Shown one piece after another: positions 27,780 to 39,298 of a stretch of 62,809 bases of DNA. Source of the stretch: Actinomycetota bacterium (GTDB lineage Bacteria > Actinomycetota > Acidimicrobiia > Spongiisociales > UBA11373); assembly GCA_020444505.1 (NCBI GenBank), contig JAHLKU010000001.1, positions 1 to 62,809 of the forward strand, read 5' to 3'. The first letter of the stretch is position 1; every line of letters begins with the position of its first letter. The position numbers were made by a program, and so were the translations under genes. The notes beneath the pieces were generated by a model, which was not told the origin of the DNA, searched no databases, and was given only the letters and a program-made list of their open reading frames with translations.

Positions 27780-29369
27780 ATGATCACTCGAGCCAAGCTG
27801 CAGGAGAAGACCCTCGACGAACTGCGGGCCATCGCCGCGTCGTTGGAGGTCCCCGATCACGAGACGCTGCAGAAGACCAAGCTCATCGCAGCCATCGTGA
27901 ACTCCGACGGCTTCGAGGCGAGCACCGAGCCGGAGCCGGTCGACCTGCCGGCCGCCGAGGTGCGCCCCGCCGAGGGCGACGCCGCGTCCAACGGCGAGTC
28001 GAAGGACGCCGCGTCCGGCGCCGCCAACGGCGAGCCCAGGGGCGGCGCCAAGGCCAAGCCCAGGGCCGACGACGACGGCGACGACGACGACGGCGACGAC
28101 CGCCCCAAGGGCGGCCAGGGCAAGGGCGGCCAGGGCCAGCAGGGCCAGCAGGGCCAGGGCCAGCAGGGCCAGCAGGGCCAGGGCCAGCGGAAGCGACGCA
28201 ATCGGGGCGGCCGCGGCCAGCAGCAGGACTACGACGAGAGCGAGCTCGAGGTGCGCGAAGGCATCCTCGACATCCTCCCCGAGTCGTACGGCTTCCTGCG
28301 GGTCACCGACTACAAGCCCGGCGACAAGGACGTCTACGTCTCCGCCAGCCAGGTCCGCAAGTTCGGCCTCCGCAAGGGCGATCTGGTGAGCGGCCCCATC
28401 CGCCCGCCCCGCTCCCAGGAGAAGTTCCCGGCGCTCACCCGCATCGAGAGCGTCAGCGGCATGTCGGTGGAGGACGCACGCAAGCGCCCCAAGTTCGGCG
28501 ACCTGACGCCGCTGTTCCCCGACGAGCGCCTCCGTCTGGAGATCGACGGCGAGCCCAACCACATGCTCGCCCGGATCGTCGATCTGATCGCCCCCATCGG
28601 CAAGGGCCAGCGCGGGCTCATCGTGTCGCCGCCCAAGGCGGGCAAGACCACCGTGCTGAAGGAGATCGCCAACGCGATCACGTCCAACAACCCCGAGTGC
28701 CACCTGATCGTGGTGCTGGTGGACGAGCGGCCGGAGGAGGTCACCGACATGCAGCGCTCGGTGAAGGGCGAGGTCGTCTACTCGACCTTCGACCGCCCTG
28801 CCGAGGAGCACACCCAGGTGGCCGAACTGGCGCTGGAGCGGGCCAAGCGGCTCGTCGAGATGGGCACCGACGTGGTGATCCTGCTCGACTCCATCACCCG
28901 CCTCGCCCGTGCCTACAACCTGGCGACGCCTGCCAGCGGCCGCATCCTGTCGGGTGGCGTGGACAGCACCGCTCTCTACCCGCCGAAGCGCTTCTTCGGC
29001 GCCGCCCGCAACATCGAGGAGGGCGGCAGCCTCACCATCCTCGGCACCGCGCTGGTGGAGACCGGCTCGCGGATGGACGAGGTGATCTTCGAGGAGTTCA
29101 AGGGCACCGGCAACATGGAGTTGCGGCTCGACCGCAAGCTCGCCGACAAGCGGGTGTACCCGGCCATCGACATCCCCGCCTCCGGCACCCGCAAGGAAGA
29201 GCTGCTGTTCACCAGCAGCGAGCTTGCCCAGGTCTGGAAGCTGCGTAGGGTGCTGATGGCCCTGCCCGAGCCCGCCGCCGGGCTGGAGCTGCTGATCGAC
29301 CGGCTGAAGAACGCCAAGTCGAACAAGGAGTTCCTGGCCGAGGTGGCCAAGAACACTGCCAACGGTTGA
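27780..29369 (+). CDS. rho: Transcription termination factor Rho with a Gly/Gln-rich N-terminal insertion
   Basis: [18 protein letters not shown] Walker [31 protein letters not shown]; low-complexity insert. Confidence 0.97.
   Translation: MITRAKLQEKTLDELRAIAASLEVPDHETLQKTKLIAAIVNSDGFEASTEPEPVDLPAAEVRPAEGDAASNGESKDAASGAANGEPRGGAKAKPRADDDGDDDDGDDRPKGGQGKGGQGQQGQQGQGQQGQQGQGQRKRRNRGGRGQQQDYDESELEVREGILDILPESYGFLRVTDYKPGDKDVYVSASQVRKFGLRKGDLVSGPIRPPRSQEKFPALTRIESVSGMSVEDARKRPKFGDLTPLFPDERLRLEIDGEPNHMLARIVDLIAPIGKGQRGLIVSPPKAGKTTVLKEIANAITSNNPECHLIVVLVDERPEEVTDMQRSVKGEVVYSTFDRPAEEHTQVAELALERAKRLVEMGTDVVILLDSITRLARAYNLATPASGRILSGGVDSTALYPPKRFFGAARNIEEGGSLTILGTALVETGSRMDEVIFEEFKGTGNMELRLDRKLADKRVYPAIDIPASGTRKEELLFTSSELAQVWKLRRVLMALPEPAAGLELLIDRLKNAKSNKEFLAEVAKNTANG
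28134..28181 (+). repeat. Perfect 2x24-bp tandem repeat inside rho
   Basis: GGCCAGCAGGGCCAGCAGGGCCAG repeated at 28134 and 28158. Confidence 0.9.
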
Positions 29370-29385
29370 GCGAGGAGACCAGACG

Positions 29386-29646
29386 TTGAAGACCGACATC
29401 CATCCCGAGTACGGAGAGACCACCGTCACGTGCTCGTGCGGCAACACCTTCACCACCCGCTCGACCGCGGTGGGGGAGATGCACGTCGAGCTGTGCAACG
29501 AGTGCCATCCCTTCTACACCGGCAAGCAGAAGCTGGTGGACTCCGGCGGCCGCGTGGAGCGTTTCCAGCGGCGCTACGGCCGGAAGTCGTTCACCACCGA
29601 TGCCAAGGGCGACGAGGAGGCCCCCGAGGCTCCCGCGGAGTCCTAG
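29386..29646 (+). CDS. rpmE: 50S ribosomal protein L31 (zinc-binding form)
   Basis: [22 protein letters not shown]…[34 protein letters not shown] start. Confidence 0.96.
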   Translation: MKTDIHPEYGETTVTCSCGNTFTTRSTAVGEMHVELCNECHPFYTGKQKLVDSGGRVERFQRRYGRKSFTTDAKGDEEAPEAPAES

Positions 29647-29692
29647 TGCTCCTGCCCCGAACGCCCGCTGCCGCCCCGGGGCGGAGCGCGAG

Positions 29693-30625
29693 GTGAGCCG
29701 CCCACCGGGAGCAACCGTCGGCGGCCAGGCCGTCATCGAGGGCGTCATGATGCGCGCCCCGAACGCCTGGGCCGTCGCCGTCCGCCGCCCCGACGGCGTC
29801 ATCGAGTCCGTCGCCAAGGACCTGCCCCGCCTGTCGGCGCGGTCGCGCTGGGCGCGGGTGCCGTTCGTGCGCGGCGTCCTGGTGCTGGTCGAGTCGCTCA
29901 GCCTGGGCATGCGGGCGCTGTCCTGGTCGGCCCGCAAGGCCGGCGAGGAGGAGGACGAGGAGATCCGCACCCGCGACATCGCCTGGGCGATGATCGTGGC
30001 GCTGGTGTTCTTCGTGGCGGTGTTCATGGTGCTGCCGCTGCTGCTGGCCCGCGGGGCAGAGCGCCTCATCGGCATCGACAACTCCGTGCTGTTCAACGTG
30101 GTGGACGGCGTGGTCCGGGTGGGCCTGTTCGTCGGGTACATCTGGGCGATCGGGCGGTCCGCCGAGATCGCCAGGGTCTTCGAGTACCACGGCGCCGAGC
30201 ACAAGACCATCCACGCCTACGAAGCCGGCAAGCCGCTGCAGGTGGACCAGATCCAGCCCTACAGCCCGCGCCACCCGCGCTGCGGCACCAACTTCCTGCT
30301 CATCGTGGTGCTCATCGCCCTTATCGTGTTCACCGCGCTGGGGCGCCCCTCCTGGCCGTGGCTGATCGCCAGCCGGGTGGTGCTGGTGCCGGTGATCGCG
30401 GGGTTCGCCTACGAGGTGCTCAAGGCGGCCGCCGAGACCGCCTGGCTGCGGCTGGCGTCGCGGCCGGGCATCTGGCTGCAGCGACTCACCACCCGCGAGC
30501 CCGATGCCGGGCAGGTGGAGGTGGCCATCGCGTCGCTGCTCGCCGCGCTCACCGACGACGAGCGGCGGGCGGTGGAGGAGCGGGGCCCGATCGCCCCCGG
30601 CGCGCTCGCCGCGGAGACGGGATGA
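29693..30625 (+). CDS. DUF1385 (YqhQ-like) membrane protein
   Basis: [47 protein letters not shown]. Confidence 0.93.
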   Translation: MSRPPGATVGGQAVIEGVMMRAPNAWAVAVRRPDGVIESVAKDLPRLSARSRWARVPFVRGVLVLVESLSLGMRALSWSARKAGEEEDEEIRTRDIAWAMIVALVFFVAVFMVLPLLLARGAERLIGIDNSVLFNVVDGVVRVGLFVGYIWAIGRSAEIARVFEYHGAEHKTIHAYEAGKPLQVDQIQPYSPRHPRCGTNFLLIVVLIALIVFTALGRPSWPWLIASRVVLVPVIAGFAYEVLKAAAETAWLRLASRPGIWLQRLTTREPDAGQVEVAIASLLAALTDDERRAVEERGPIAPGALAAETG

Positions 30626-31704
30626 TGGACCCCGGTCTCGTGGGACGCCTCGAGGAGGCGGAGGCCGCCCTGGCCGCCGCCGAGACCGAGATGGCCGCCC
30701 CCGAGGTGGCCTCCGACCCGTCCCGCTACGCCGAGGTCGCCAAGCGCCACTCCGAACTGCGGCCGGTGGTGGCCGCCTTCCACGCCCTCAAGGACGCCCT
30801 CGCCGAGGCGGCCGAGGCCGCCGAGATGGCCTCGGGGGAGGACGACGCCGAGATGGCCGAGTACCTCGAGGCCACGGCGGAGGAGAAGACGGCGGAAGCG
30901 GAGCGCCTGGAGCAGCGGCTCCGGGTGATGCTGGTCCCCAAGGACCCCAACGACGAGAAGGACGTCATCATCGAGATCCGCGCCGCCGTCGGCGGCGACG
31001 AGGCCGCGATCTGGGCGGGCGACCTGCACCGCATGTACACGCGGTACGCCGAGACCAGGGGCTGGGGCATCGAGCCGATCTCCGGCTCCGAGTCGGAGGC
31101 GGGCGGGTTCAAGGAGGTCACCTTCGCCGTCAAGGGCACCGGCGCCTACAGCCGCCTCAAGTACGAGGCCGGCCCCCACCGGGTGCAGCGCGTGCCCAAG
31201 ACCGAGTCGCAGGGCCGGGTGCACACCTCCATCGCCACCGTGGCGGTGCTGCCGGAGGCCGAGGACGTGGAGGTCGAGGTCCACGACAACGACCTGGAGA
31301 TCGACGTGTTCCGCAGCACCGGGCCGGGCGGCCAGTCGGTCAACACCACCGACTCAGCGGTCCGCATCACCCACAAGCCGACCGGCATGGTGGTCACCTG
31401 CCAGGACGAGAAGAGCCAGCTGCAGAACAAGCTGAAGGCCATGCGGGTGCTGCGGGCGCGGCTCTACCAGATCGAGATGGAGCGCCGCAACGCCGAACTG
31501 GCCGCCGACCGGCGGGCCCAGGTGGGCACCGGGGAGCGCGCGGAGAAGATCCGCACCTACAACTACCGGGAGAACCGGGTGACCGACCACCGCATCGGGC
31601 TCACCATCCAGCGGCTCCCCGACATCCTCGAGGGCGACCTCGACGAGTTCATCGACGCGCTCACCCTCGACGAGGAGGCCCGCCGCCTCGCCGAGGGCTC
31701 CTAG
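30622..31704 (+). CDS. prfA: Peptide chain release factor 1
   Basis: [28 protein letters not shown] (GGQ); [15 protein letters not shown]. Confidence 0.97.
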   Translation: MMDPGLVGRLEEAEAALAAAETEMAAPEVASDPSRYAEVAKRHSELRPVVAAFHALKDALAEAAEAAEMASGEDDAEMAEYLEATAEEKTAEAERLEQRLRVMLVPKDPNDEKDVIIEIRAAVGGDEAAIWAGDLHRMYTRYAETRGWGIEPISGSESEAGGFKEVTFAVKGTGAYSRLKYEAGPHRVQRVPKTESQGRVHTSIATVAVLPEAEDVEVEVHDNDLEIDVFRSTGPGGQSVNTTDSAVRITHKPTGMVVTCQDEKSQLQNKLKAMRVLRARLYQIEMERRNAELAADRRAQVGTGERAEKIRTYNYRENRVTDHRIGLTIQRLPDILEGDLDEFIDALTLDEEARRLAEGS

Positions 31705-32384
31705 CCCCCGGCGCCTGCCGCCCGCTCCGCCAGGCGCTTGATCTCGCGCAGCATCTTTCGGCTCATCACGAACGTGACGGCCTCGATCGGGAACCGCCCG
31801 AACGCCAGCCGCACGGCCAACCCGCCGGAGTAGTCGCTGCGGCCCCGGGTGAGCAGCCGGGTGCCCCCGGCCGCGCCCGGCAGGACGGCGAACTGCCACG
31901 TGGACATGCCCCACGACTCGGCGGCGTCCATGTCGGCCGGGGAGCCGAAGAGCACGAGCGCGCGCGGCGGGTCCGCCACCTCGACGCGCATCGGCGGCGC
32001 CGTCGGGTGGAGGTACACCTGGTCGCCCGGCTCCGGGTGCTGATGCTCGGGCAGGATCTCGGTGGTGTTGGTGATCCTGCACCCGAACAGGTTCTCGAGC
32101 GTCTGGTAGGTGTAGAAGCCGCCGCGCCGCTGCCCGATCTGGGCGACCCACGGCCAGACCTGCTCCGGCGGCGCCGCCACGTCGATGCCGAGCGTGTAGG
32201 CCCACTTCGGCTCCGGCACGAGGTCGTCGCCGGGGAGCGGGTCGCCGGCCTCGCTGCCGCGGGTGCCCCAGCGCAGCCGCCTCCTGCCGATGAACGGGGT
32301 CGCGAGCAGGTGCCAGACGACGAGGCCGGCGCCCTCGAGCGCGGAGAGCACCCCGACGCCGGGGGAGCGTTCACCTGTGGTCAT
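31701..32384 (-). CDS. SRPBCC (START-like) family protein
   Basis: [39 protein letters not shown]…; 227 aa. Confidence 0.75.
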   Translation of the reverse strand: MTTGERSPGVGVLSALEGAGLVVWHLLATPFIGRRRLRWGTRGSEAGDPLPGDDLVPEPKWAYTLGIDVAAPPEQVWPWVAQIGQRRGGFYTYQTLENLFGCRITNTTEILPEHQHPEPGDQVYLHPTAPPMRVEVADPPRALVLFGSPADMDAAESWGMSTWQFAVLPGAAGGTRLLTRGRSDYSGGLAVRLAFGRFPIEAVTFVMSRKMLREIKRLAERAAGAGG

Positions 32385-32399
32385 GGTTCCTCCTCGCCC

Positions 32400-33038
32400 T
32401 CATCCCGCACGATCTCGCCGGCTCCGGCGCCGCCCCATCCACCATCGCAGGCCGAGCGCCGCCACGACGGGCCACCAGACCCAGGCCAGGTCGCCGGGGC
32501 CGCCGGGGGCGTCCTCCCGTTCGATCGGGCAGATGCGCAGCAGCCGGTAGGAGGCGGTGGCCTCGGCGAGCGCGTCGTCGTCGGCGACCCGGGCGTCGAT
32601 GCCGAACACCCGGCCGGCGAAGCCCGAGTCGGCGATCACGCGCCGCAGGACGGCGAGGCGGTCGGGGGAGTGGGACGCGTCCTCCGCCCGCGCCGTCCAC
32701 CGCCCGTCGGGCAGCCACACGGCGATGTCGGGGGCGGCCAGCACGTTGCGGTACCAGTCGGTGCGGGGGCCGAAGCCGGCCAGGCAGAACAGGTCGGGGC
32801 CGCACCGCGTGAAGTTCACCGGGGTGCGGTAGCGCGTGCCGGTGCGGCGGCCGGCGTGCTCGATCACCAGGATGCGGCCGAAGCCCGACGGCCACACCTC
32901 GGCGAAGCGGCCCAGCCCCGTGCGCCACAGCAGCAGCATCCAGCGGTTCATGTCCCGGAAGGCGTAGCGGAGGCGGTCGAGCGACCCCCCTTCGAGCAGG
33001 CGCCGGTAGCGGGGGGCGATCCCCGCCGGTGTGGTCAT
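32400..33038 (-). CDS. Deazaflavin-dependent (F420/DDN-like) nitroreductase-family protein
   Basis: ILVIEHAGRRTGTRYRTPVNFTRCGPDLFCLAGFGPRTDWYRNVLAAPDIAVWL. Confidence 0.8.
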   Translation of the reverse strand: MTTPAGIAPRYRRLLEGGSLDRLRYAFRDMNRWMLLLWRTGLGRFAEVWPSGFGRILVIEHAGRRTGTRYRTPVNFTRCGPDLFCLAGFGPRTDWYRNVLAAPDIAVWLPDGRWTARAEDASHSPDRLAVLRRVIADSGFAGRVFGIDARVADDDALAEATASYRLLRICPIEREDAPGGPGDLAWVWWPVVAALGLRWWMGRRRSRRDRAG

Positions 33039-33122
33039 GGCGACAGTGGACCTCGCCGCCCCCTCCGCCGCCAGGGTCGAACGGCGGCTTGTCGGCGGGG
33101 CCTCCTGTGCTCCCCGGACGCG

Positions 33123-33148
33123 GTGGAGGGCCCCGGAGGGCCCTCCAC
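33123..33148. terminator. Perfect hairpin downstream of the subtilase gene
   Basis: GTGGAGGGCCC / CGGA / GGGCCCTCCAC. Confidence 0.6.
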
Positions 33149-33171
33149 TCGGTCGCGGGGTCGGGTGGCCG

Positions 33172-34554
33172 CTACGGCGTGGAGGACAGCGCGGCGTCGG
33201 CCGTGATGAGGCCGCTGCCGGTGGCGTCGGCGCCCCAGCACACGGGCTCGAGCGAGCCGGTGTTCGGGTCCACGACGTCCAGGCAACCGGCGCCCATCGG
33301 GATGGCCGCGGTCTCGAGGATGCTCTCGACCTGCGCCTGCGTCAGTGTGTCGTTCTTCTCCATCATCAGCGCCGCGATGCCGGCCACATGGGGGCTGGCC
33401 ATCGAGGTGCCGCCGAGGTAGTAGTACGACAACTGGCCGCGGTTGACCTGGTACGGGCCCACCACCCAGGAACCGGGGGCGGCCACGTCGAGATCCTGGC
33501 CGGGCAGCGCACGGGACGAGAAGTCCGCGATGTAGTAGTCCTCGGGGTAGAAGCCCTCGGGCACGTCGAGCGTGTACCACCACGAGGAGGCGTACCACTC
33601 GTACTCCCAACCGCTGGCGGCCACCGAGATCACGGGCTCGTAGGCACCCGGGTACCCCATGCCTGCGGCGCCCTCGTTGCCGGCGGACGTGACGATGATC
33701 ACGCCCTGGGCGATGGCGTAGTCGAGGGCGGCCTGCTCCACCGCGTCCAGTTCGGGGCCGCCGAGGCTCATGTTGATGACGACCGGCGAGTCGGCCAGCG
33801 GGCCGGCCTTCAGGTCGCCGATGTAGGTGATGCCGGCGGCGATCACCGACGACCACCCCGACCCGTTCTGGTTCAGGACCTTGACGGGGATGACGGTGGC
33901 CTTCGGGGCCACGCCGTTCACCGGCGTCCCGCCCAGGTCGAAGCCCAGGATGGTGCTGGTGACGTGCGTGCCGTGGCCGTTGACGTCGTGCTCCCACTTG
34001 TTGGGCTGCTCCGACACGTTGCCCTTCTCGCCGCCACCGCCGCCGAACGACGCGGCGTACTCCTCGGCGATGCGCTCCTGCGGGAAGTACTGCCGCCAGC
34101 TGTCGAGCAGGCCGGTGTCGAGCACCGCCACGTACACGCCGGTGCCGTCGTAGGGGACCTGACGGTTGTCGAAGCCCCAGTCGGTCACGTTGATGGCGTC
34201 CAGGTCCCAGGTGCTGAGACCGTCGGCGAAGGCGTCGACGAACACCGTGTCCACCGGTGCGCCGTTGCGCTCGGCATCCGGGTTGACGGCCGCCACGAAC
34301 GGCAGCGCGGTGATGTCGTCGACCTTCGACTCCTTGGCGGTCATGAACACGGCGTCGATCTCGACCAGCGTGTCCTTGACCTTCCCGTAGTCGCCCAGCT
34401 CGGCGACGATCGTGTCCGATACGTCGGTGTTGAGCAGGACGTTCAGCTTGACGTTCTTGTCGGCCGACGCCGGGGCTGCCATCAGCCCCACGATCAGTCC
34501 GGCAAGTGCCAGGAGGATGGCTCCCTTCCTCACCTCATCTCTCCTTCGACCCAT
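33172..34554 (-). CDS. Secreted S8 subtilisin-like serine protease
   Basis: Signal peptide; VAVLDTGLL (Asp), VNGHGTHVTSTI (His), GGTSMASPHVAGIAALM (Ser). Confidence 0.95.
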   Translation of the reverse strand: MGRRRDEVRKGAILLALAGLIVGLMAAPASADKNVKLNVLLNTDVSDTIVAELGDYGKVKDTLVEIDAVFMTAKESKVDDITALPFVAAVNPDAERNGAPVDTVFVDAFADGLSTWDLDAINVTDWGFDNRQVPYDGTGVYVAVLDTGLLDSWRQYFPQERIAEEYAASFGGGGGEKGNVSEQPNKWEHDVNGHGTHVTSTILGFDLGGTPVNGVAPKATVIPVKVLNQNGSGWSSVIAAGITYIGDLKAGPLADSPVVINMSLGGPELDAVEQAALDYAIAQGVIIVTSAGNEGAAGMGYPGAYEPVISVAASGWEYEWYASSWWYTLDVPEGFYPEDYYIADFSSRALPGQDLDVAAPGSWVVGPYQVNRGQLSYYYLGGTSMASPHVAGIAALMMEKNDTLTQAQVESILETAAIPMGAGCLDVVDPNTGSLEPVCWGADATGSGLITADAALSSTP

Positions 34555-34630
34555 GAGGGTCCTCGACGATTCGCGACGCGCGGCGCCGCGAAGCGCTCAC
34601 TTCAGCAGATCGCGGCCGGACGTGCAGGCG

Positions 34631-36532
34631 TCAGAGCCCTTCGATCGGGACCGGGTCCACCCCGTGGGGCTCGAACCCCATCACCTGCCCGTAGAACGAC
34701 AGCTCCGCCAGGAGGGTGCGGATCTGGTTCTCGGCCTTGCGGAACCCGTGGCCCTCGCCCTCGTAGGTGACGTGGGCGACCGGGATGCCGCCGGAGCGCA
34801 GCGCGTCGGCCATGATCTCGGCCTGCTCGGGGGGCACCACCCGGTCGTCGAGGCCCTGGAACAGGATGATCGGGCACGTGATGTCCGCGGCGTGGTGGAT
34901 GGGGGACCGCTCGGTGTAGAGGGACTCGGTCTCGGGGTACGGCCCCACCAGCCAGTCCAGGTAGCGGCTCTCGAACTTGTGGGTGTCGCGGGCCAGCAGC
35001 GCCAGGTCGGCGACGCCGTAGTGGCTGGCGCCCGCGGCGAAGTCGTCCCGGAAGGCGAGCGCCGCCAGGGTGGTGTAGCCGCCCGCGCTGCCGCCCCTGA
35101 TGGCGAGGCGCCCGCCGTCGGCCTTGCCCCCGTCCACCAGGTGCTGTGCCGCCAGGGCGCAGTCCCGCACGTCCACGACGCCCCAGGTGCCCTCGAGCCG
35201 CTCCCAGTAGTCCCGCCCGTACCCGCACGAGCCGCCGTAGTCCACGTCCACCACCGCGATGCCGCGGCTCGTCCAGAACTGGATGGCCAGGTCGAGGTGG
35301 GTGCGGGTGGCTGCGGTCGGCCCGCCGTGGCTGAACACCACCAGCGGCGGCAGTTCGCCGTCGGGGGCCGAGAAGCCGGGGTTGGCGGGCGGGTAGTGGA
35401 AGGCGTGGGCGGGCCCGTCCGGCGTGTCGAACGTGATCCGTTCGGGCGCCGAGAAGAAGGCAGGGTCCACCCCGGGGTCGGGCGCGGCGGCGAGCACCTC
35501 GGCGGCGCCGTCGGCGGCCTTCACCCGGACCACCTCGGGGAAGCGGTCGGGGGCGCCTGCCACCATCACGGCCCCGGTGCCGCCCACCGCCAGGAGGGGC
35601 GGCAGCCAGGTGCCGGGCGCCGGGAGGTGCCGGAGCGTGCCGTCGGGGGCTGCCACCAGCACGAGCGGGCCGTGGGGGGTGCTGGCTACCGCGAAGATCG
35701 ACCCGTCGTCCAGGAAGCCGTAGCGGCGGCACCGGAACTGCCACTGGCAGGTGCCGATGTCGCCGGTGATCTCGAACACCGGGTCGGCGCCGTCCTCGTC
35801 GTACTCGTACAGGTTCCACCAGCCGGTCCGGTCCGAGGCGTAGTGCAGCGTGCCGTCCGGCGACCACTCCGGCTGGAAGATCGACTCCTGCGGCCCGCCG
35901 GCCACCCACGACGGCGTGCCGCCCAGGTCCACCTTCCACAGCGTGGTGCCGTTCCAGGGCATGTTGGGGTGGTCCCAGGCGAGGTAGGCCAGGGTCACCC
36001 CGTCCGGGCTGATGCGTGGGTTCGAGAAGAAGTCGTGGCCGGAGGCCACCACCTCGGGCTCGGAGCCGTCGAAGCGGATGCGGACGATCTCGTTCACCGG
36101 CTCGCCGCCGCCGTGCCGCTCCCGCACCGCCACCAGGAACCCGTCGCCCAGGTCGAGGTCGGCGTAGCGCAGCGCGGCGGGTGCTGCCGGCTCGGGGGTG
36201 ATCGGCTCCGGGGCCGCCCCGGGGGCGATGCGGTAGATGCGCTGGTCCTCGAACGAGACGGCGTACACCACCCCGTCGCGCACCGCGTAGGCGCCGCCGC
36301 CGTACTCGTGGACGCGGGACCGGGCGTTGAAGCCCTCCGGCACGGCGTCGGCGGTGGTGCCGTCTGCGGAGCGCCGCACCACCACGCTGCGGCCTCCCTC
36401 GCGGGGCCGGCTCTCCACCCAGTAGGCGTCGCCTCCGTCGAGTTCGACCGAGTCGGCGTACTTGACGGAGGCGGCGACCACGTGCTCCGGCGTGATCGGC
36501 GATTCCCAGGACCCGTACGGGGCGGTCTTCAT
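34631..36532 (-). CDS. S9 family prolyl oligopeptidase-like peptidase
   Basis: Beta-propeller N-terminal half; SHGGPTAATRTHLDL, IRGGSAGGYTTLAAL, GLDDRVVPPEQAE; start at MKTAPYGS. Confidence 0.9.
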   Translation of the reverse strand: MKTAPYGSWESPITPEHVVAASVKYADSVELDGGDAYWVESRPREGGRSVVVRRSADGTTADAVPEGFNARSRVHEYGGGAYAVRDGVVYAVSFEDQRIYRIAPGAAPEPITPEPAAPAALRYADLDLGDGFLVAVRERHGGGEPVNEIVRIRFDGSEPEVVASGHDFFSNPRISPDGVTLAYLAWDHPNMPWNGTTLWKVDLGGTPSWVAGGPQESIFQPEWSPDGTLHYASDRTGWWNLYEYDEDGADPVFEITGDIGTCQWQFRCRRYGFLDDGSIFAVASTPHGPLVLVAAPDGTLRHLPAPGTWLPPLLAVGGTGAVMVAGAPDRFPEVVRVKAADGAAEVLAAAPDPGVDPAFFSAPERITFDTPDGPAHAFHYPPANPGFSAPDGELPPLVVFSHGGPTAATRTHLDLAIQFWTSRGIAVVDVDYGGSCGYGRDYWERLEGTWGVVDVRDCALAAQHLVDGGKADGGRLAIRGGSAGGYTTLAALAFRDDFAAGASHYGVADLALLARDTHKFESRYLDWLVGPYPETESLYTERSPIHHAADITCPIILFQGLDDRVVPPEQAEIMADALRSGGIPVAHVTYEGEGHGFRKAENQIRTLLAELSFYGQVMGFEPHGVDPVPIEGL

Positions 36533-36607
36533 GAGGTCTCCTCGGTGGTGCCACCGGCGACGGTAGCAAGCGGCGCCTAGGCCCGGCGCCCTGCTTTGAT
36601 GCGATGC

Positions 36608-37399
36608 ATGGACCTCCCCGCTCACGAAGCGCGCCGGCTGGCCGCCGCCGCGGCAGGGACGGCGCCGGGGGCCGCCCCTGCGCCGCTCGACGCCGCCCGG
36701 CAGGAGGCGTACGACCGGCTGGCTGCCCGCCGCCTCGACGGCGAGCCGCTGCAGTACCTGGAGGGGACCGCGGCGTTCGGGCCGGTGGAGGTGGCCGTGG
36801 ACGCCAGGGCGCTGATCCCGCGGCCGGAGACCGAGGGGCTCTGGGAGCTGGCGGTGGCCGCGCTCGGCGAGGCCGGCCCCGGCACCACCATCGTCGACCT
36901 GGGCACCGGCACCGGGGCGCTGGCGTTCGCCCTGGAGCACGCCTTCGGGGAGGCCAGGGTGATCGGGGTGGACGACGACGAAGCGGCGCTGTCGCTGGCC
37001 GCCGAGAACGCCGCCCGCCTCGGCTCGAACGTGGAGCTGGTGCACGGCGACCTGTTCTCAGCGCTCGACGAGCGGCTCATGGGCCGCCTGGACCTGGTCG
37101 TGTCGAATCCGCCGTACGTGGCCGAGGCCGAGTGGGCGTCGCTGCCGCCCGACGTGCGCGAGCACGAGCCGCGCCACGCCCTGGTGGCGGGGCCGGCAGG
37201 CACCGAGGTGCTGGAGCGCATCGCCGAGGAGGCGTACTGGTGGCTGGCGGTGGGGGGCCACCTGCTGTGCGAGATCGGCGAGACCCAGGGAGCGGCGATG
37301 GAACGGGCGTTCGGGGCGTTCGACCGCCACATCCGCACGGACCTCGCAGGACGCGACCGCTACCTGGTGGCCCGCAAGGGCGCCCCCTGCTGCGTGTGA
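36608..37399 (+). CDS. prmC: Release factor glutamine N5-methyltransferase
   Basis: VDLGTGTGALAF, VVSNPPYVAEAEWASLPPDVREHEPRHAL (NPPY). Confidence 0.95.
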   Translation: MDLPAHEARRLAAAAAGTAPGAAPAPLDAARQEAYDRLAARRLDGEPLQYLEGTAAFGPVEVAVDARALIPRPETEGLWELAVAALGEAGPGTTIVDLGTGTGALAFALEHAFGEARVIGVDDDEAALSLAAENAARLGSNVELVHGDLFSALDERLMGRLDLVVSNPPYVAEAEWASLPPDVREHEPRHALVAGPAGTEVLERIAEEAYWWLAVGGHLLCEIGETQGAAMERAFGAFDRHIRTDLAGRDRYLVARKGAPCCV

Positions 37400-37974
37400 T
37401 GGACGCCGCCCTCGCCGCCGCCGTCGCCGCCCTCGGGGAGGGCCGCATCGTCGGGGTGCCCACCGACACGGTGTACGGCATCGCCGCCGACCCCTTCTCG
37501 GAGGCGGCGGTCCGGGCGCTGTTCGCCGCCAAGGACCGCCCGGAGGTGCTGCCGATCCCCATCCTCGCCGCCGGTCCCGATCAGGCCGCCCGCATCGGCG
37601 TGCTCGACGGCGCGGCGGCCACCGCGGGGGCGGTCCACTGGCCGGGAGCGCTGACGATGGTGGTGCCCCGGGCCCCCGGCCTGCCGCCGTGGATCGGCCA
37701 CCCCGACAGCGGTTCGGTGGGCATCCGGGTGCCCGACCACCCGGTCGCCCTGGCGCTGCTGCGTCTGGCCGGGCCGCTGGCCGTCACCAGCGCCAACCGG
37801 AGCGGGTTCCCCGCCGCCGACGACGACCGCAGCGCCCGGGCGGCGCTCGGCGCGGCGGTGGCGGTGTATCTGGAGGGGAGCGGCGCCGGCGGGGCGGCGA
37901 GCACGGTCGTGGACTTCACGGGGCCGGTGCCGCAGGTGCTGCGGCGGGGCCCGACCGCCTGGCCTGCGGGCTGA
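37399..37974 (+). CDS. tsaC: L-threonylcarbamoyladenylate synthase (TsaC/Sua5)
   Basis: [42 protein letters not shown]. Confidence 0.94.
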   Translation: MDAALAAAVAALGEGRIVGVPTDTVYGIAADPFSEAAVRALFAAKDRPEVLPIPILAAGPDQAARIGVLDGAAATAGAVHWPGALTMVVPRAPGLPPWIGHPDSGSVGIRVPDHPVALALLRLAGPLAVTSANRSGFPAADDDRSARAALGAAVAVYLEGSGAGGAASTVVDFTGPVPQVLRRGPTAWPAG

Positions 37975-38026
37975 GCCTGGATGCCCGGGGCCGCCGGGTA
38001 CAATCCCGGCGCCCGAGGAGGCTCCC

Positions 38027-39298
38027 ATGACCGATCTCCGGCCGCTCTCCGACGCCGACCCCGCCGTCGCCGATCTCCTCGGCCGTGAGGCCGAGCGGCA
38101 GCGGTCCAGCATCCATCTCATCGCCAGCGAGAACTTCGTGTCGCGCGCGGTGATGGAGGCGTCGGGATCGGTGCTGACCAACAAGTACAGCGAGGGCTAC
38201 CCGGGGCGCCGCTACTACCAGGGCTGCGCGATCGTCGACGCGGTGGAGGACCTGGCCCGGGATCGGGCGAAGGCGCTGTTCGGTGCCGAGCACGCCAACG
38301 TCCAGAGCCACAGCGGGGCGCAGGCGAACATGGCGGTCTACTTCGGCCTGCTGGAACCGGGCGACACGGTGCTGGGGATGGCGCTCGACCAGGGCGGCCA
38401 CCTCACCCACGGCGCCGGGGTGAACTTCTCGGGCCGCATCTTCGACTTCCAGGCGTACGGGGTGGACCCCGGCACCGAACTGGTGGACATGGACGAGGTC
38501 CGGCAACGGGCGCTCGACACCCGGCCCCGGATGATCGTGGCCGGCTACTCCGCCTATTCGCGGCTGCTGGACTGGGCGGCGTTCCGGGCGATCGCCGACG
38601 AGGTGGGCGCCTACCTGATGGTGGACACGGCGCACTTCATCGGCCTCATCGCCGGCGGCGCCCACCCCGACCCGGTGCCCCACGCCCACGTGGTCACCGG
38701 CACCACCCACAAGGCGCTGCGCGGCCCCCGCGGCGGCCTCATCCTCACCACGGCCGACCTCGCCGCCGCGATCGACAAGGGCGTGTTCCCGGTCACCCAG
38801 GGCGGCGCCCTCAACAACCAGATCGCCGCCCGGGCGGTGGCGTTCGCCGAGGCGTCCACGCCGCAGTACCGGGAGTACGCCCACCAGGTGGTCCGCAACG
38901 CGGCGGCCATGGCCGCAGAGATGGCCGCCGGCGGCGCCCGCATCGTCAGCGGCGGCACCGACAACCACCTCTTCCTGGTGGACCTGCGCTCCCTCGACGA
39001 GGACCTGACCGGCCGGGACGCCGCCGCGGTGCTGGCATCGGTGGGCATCGTGCTCAACTCGAACCCGATCCCCTTCGACCCCCGCCCGCCGTACCGGGCC
39101 ACCGGCATCCGGATCGGCACCCCCGCGGCCACCACCTGCGGCATGCGCGAGCCCGAGGTGGAGGCGACCGCCCGCCTGATCCTGGAGGCGCTGCGCCATC
39201 GCGGTGACGATGCCCGCCTCGAGGCGGTCCGCGCCGGGGTGGCCGAGATCACCGCCGCTCACCCGGCCTACCCGGAGGGCTTCCCCGGCCATGTCTGA
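38027..39298 (+). CDS. glyA: Serine hydroxymethyltransferase
   Basis: [56 protein letters not shown]. Confidence 0.98.
   Translation: MTDLRPLSDADPAVADLLGREAERQRSSIHLIASENFVSRAVMEASGSVLTNKYSEGYPGRRYYQGCAIVDAVEDLARDRAKALFGAEHANVQSHSGAQANMAVYFGLLEPGDTVLGMALDQGGHLTHGAGVNFSGRIFDFQAYGVDPGTELVDMDEVRQRALDTRPRMIVAGYSAYSRLLDWAAFRAIADEVGAYLMVDTAHFIGLIAGGAHPDPVPHAHVVTGTTHKALRGPRGGLILTTADLAAAIDKGVFPVTQGGALNNQIAARAVAFAEASTPQYREYAHQVVRNAAAMAAEMAAGGARIVSGGTDNHLFLVDLRSLDEDLTGRDAAAVLASVGIVLNSNPIPFDPRPPYRATGIRIGTPAATTCGMREPEVEATARLILEALRHRGDDARLEAVRAGVAEITAAHPAYPEGFPGHV

Noticed and set aside
28080-28215. Possible CRISPR or intergenic repeat array
   Set aside because: The repeats are in frame within rho, have no spacers and encode the known type of Rho N-terminal insertion.
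27078-29498. 806-aa minus-strand ORF opposite tal-rho
   Set aside because: Leu/Ala/Gly-rich antisense of rho, including a [12 protein letters not shown] run that mirrors the Gln/Gly repeat.
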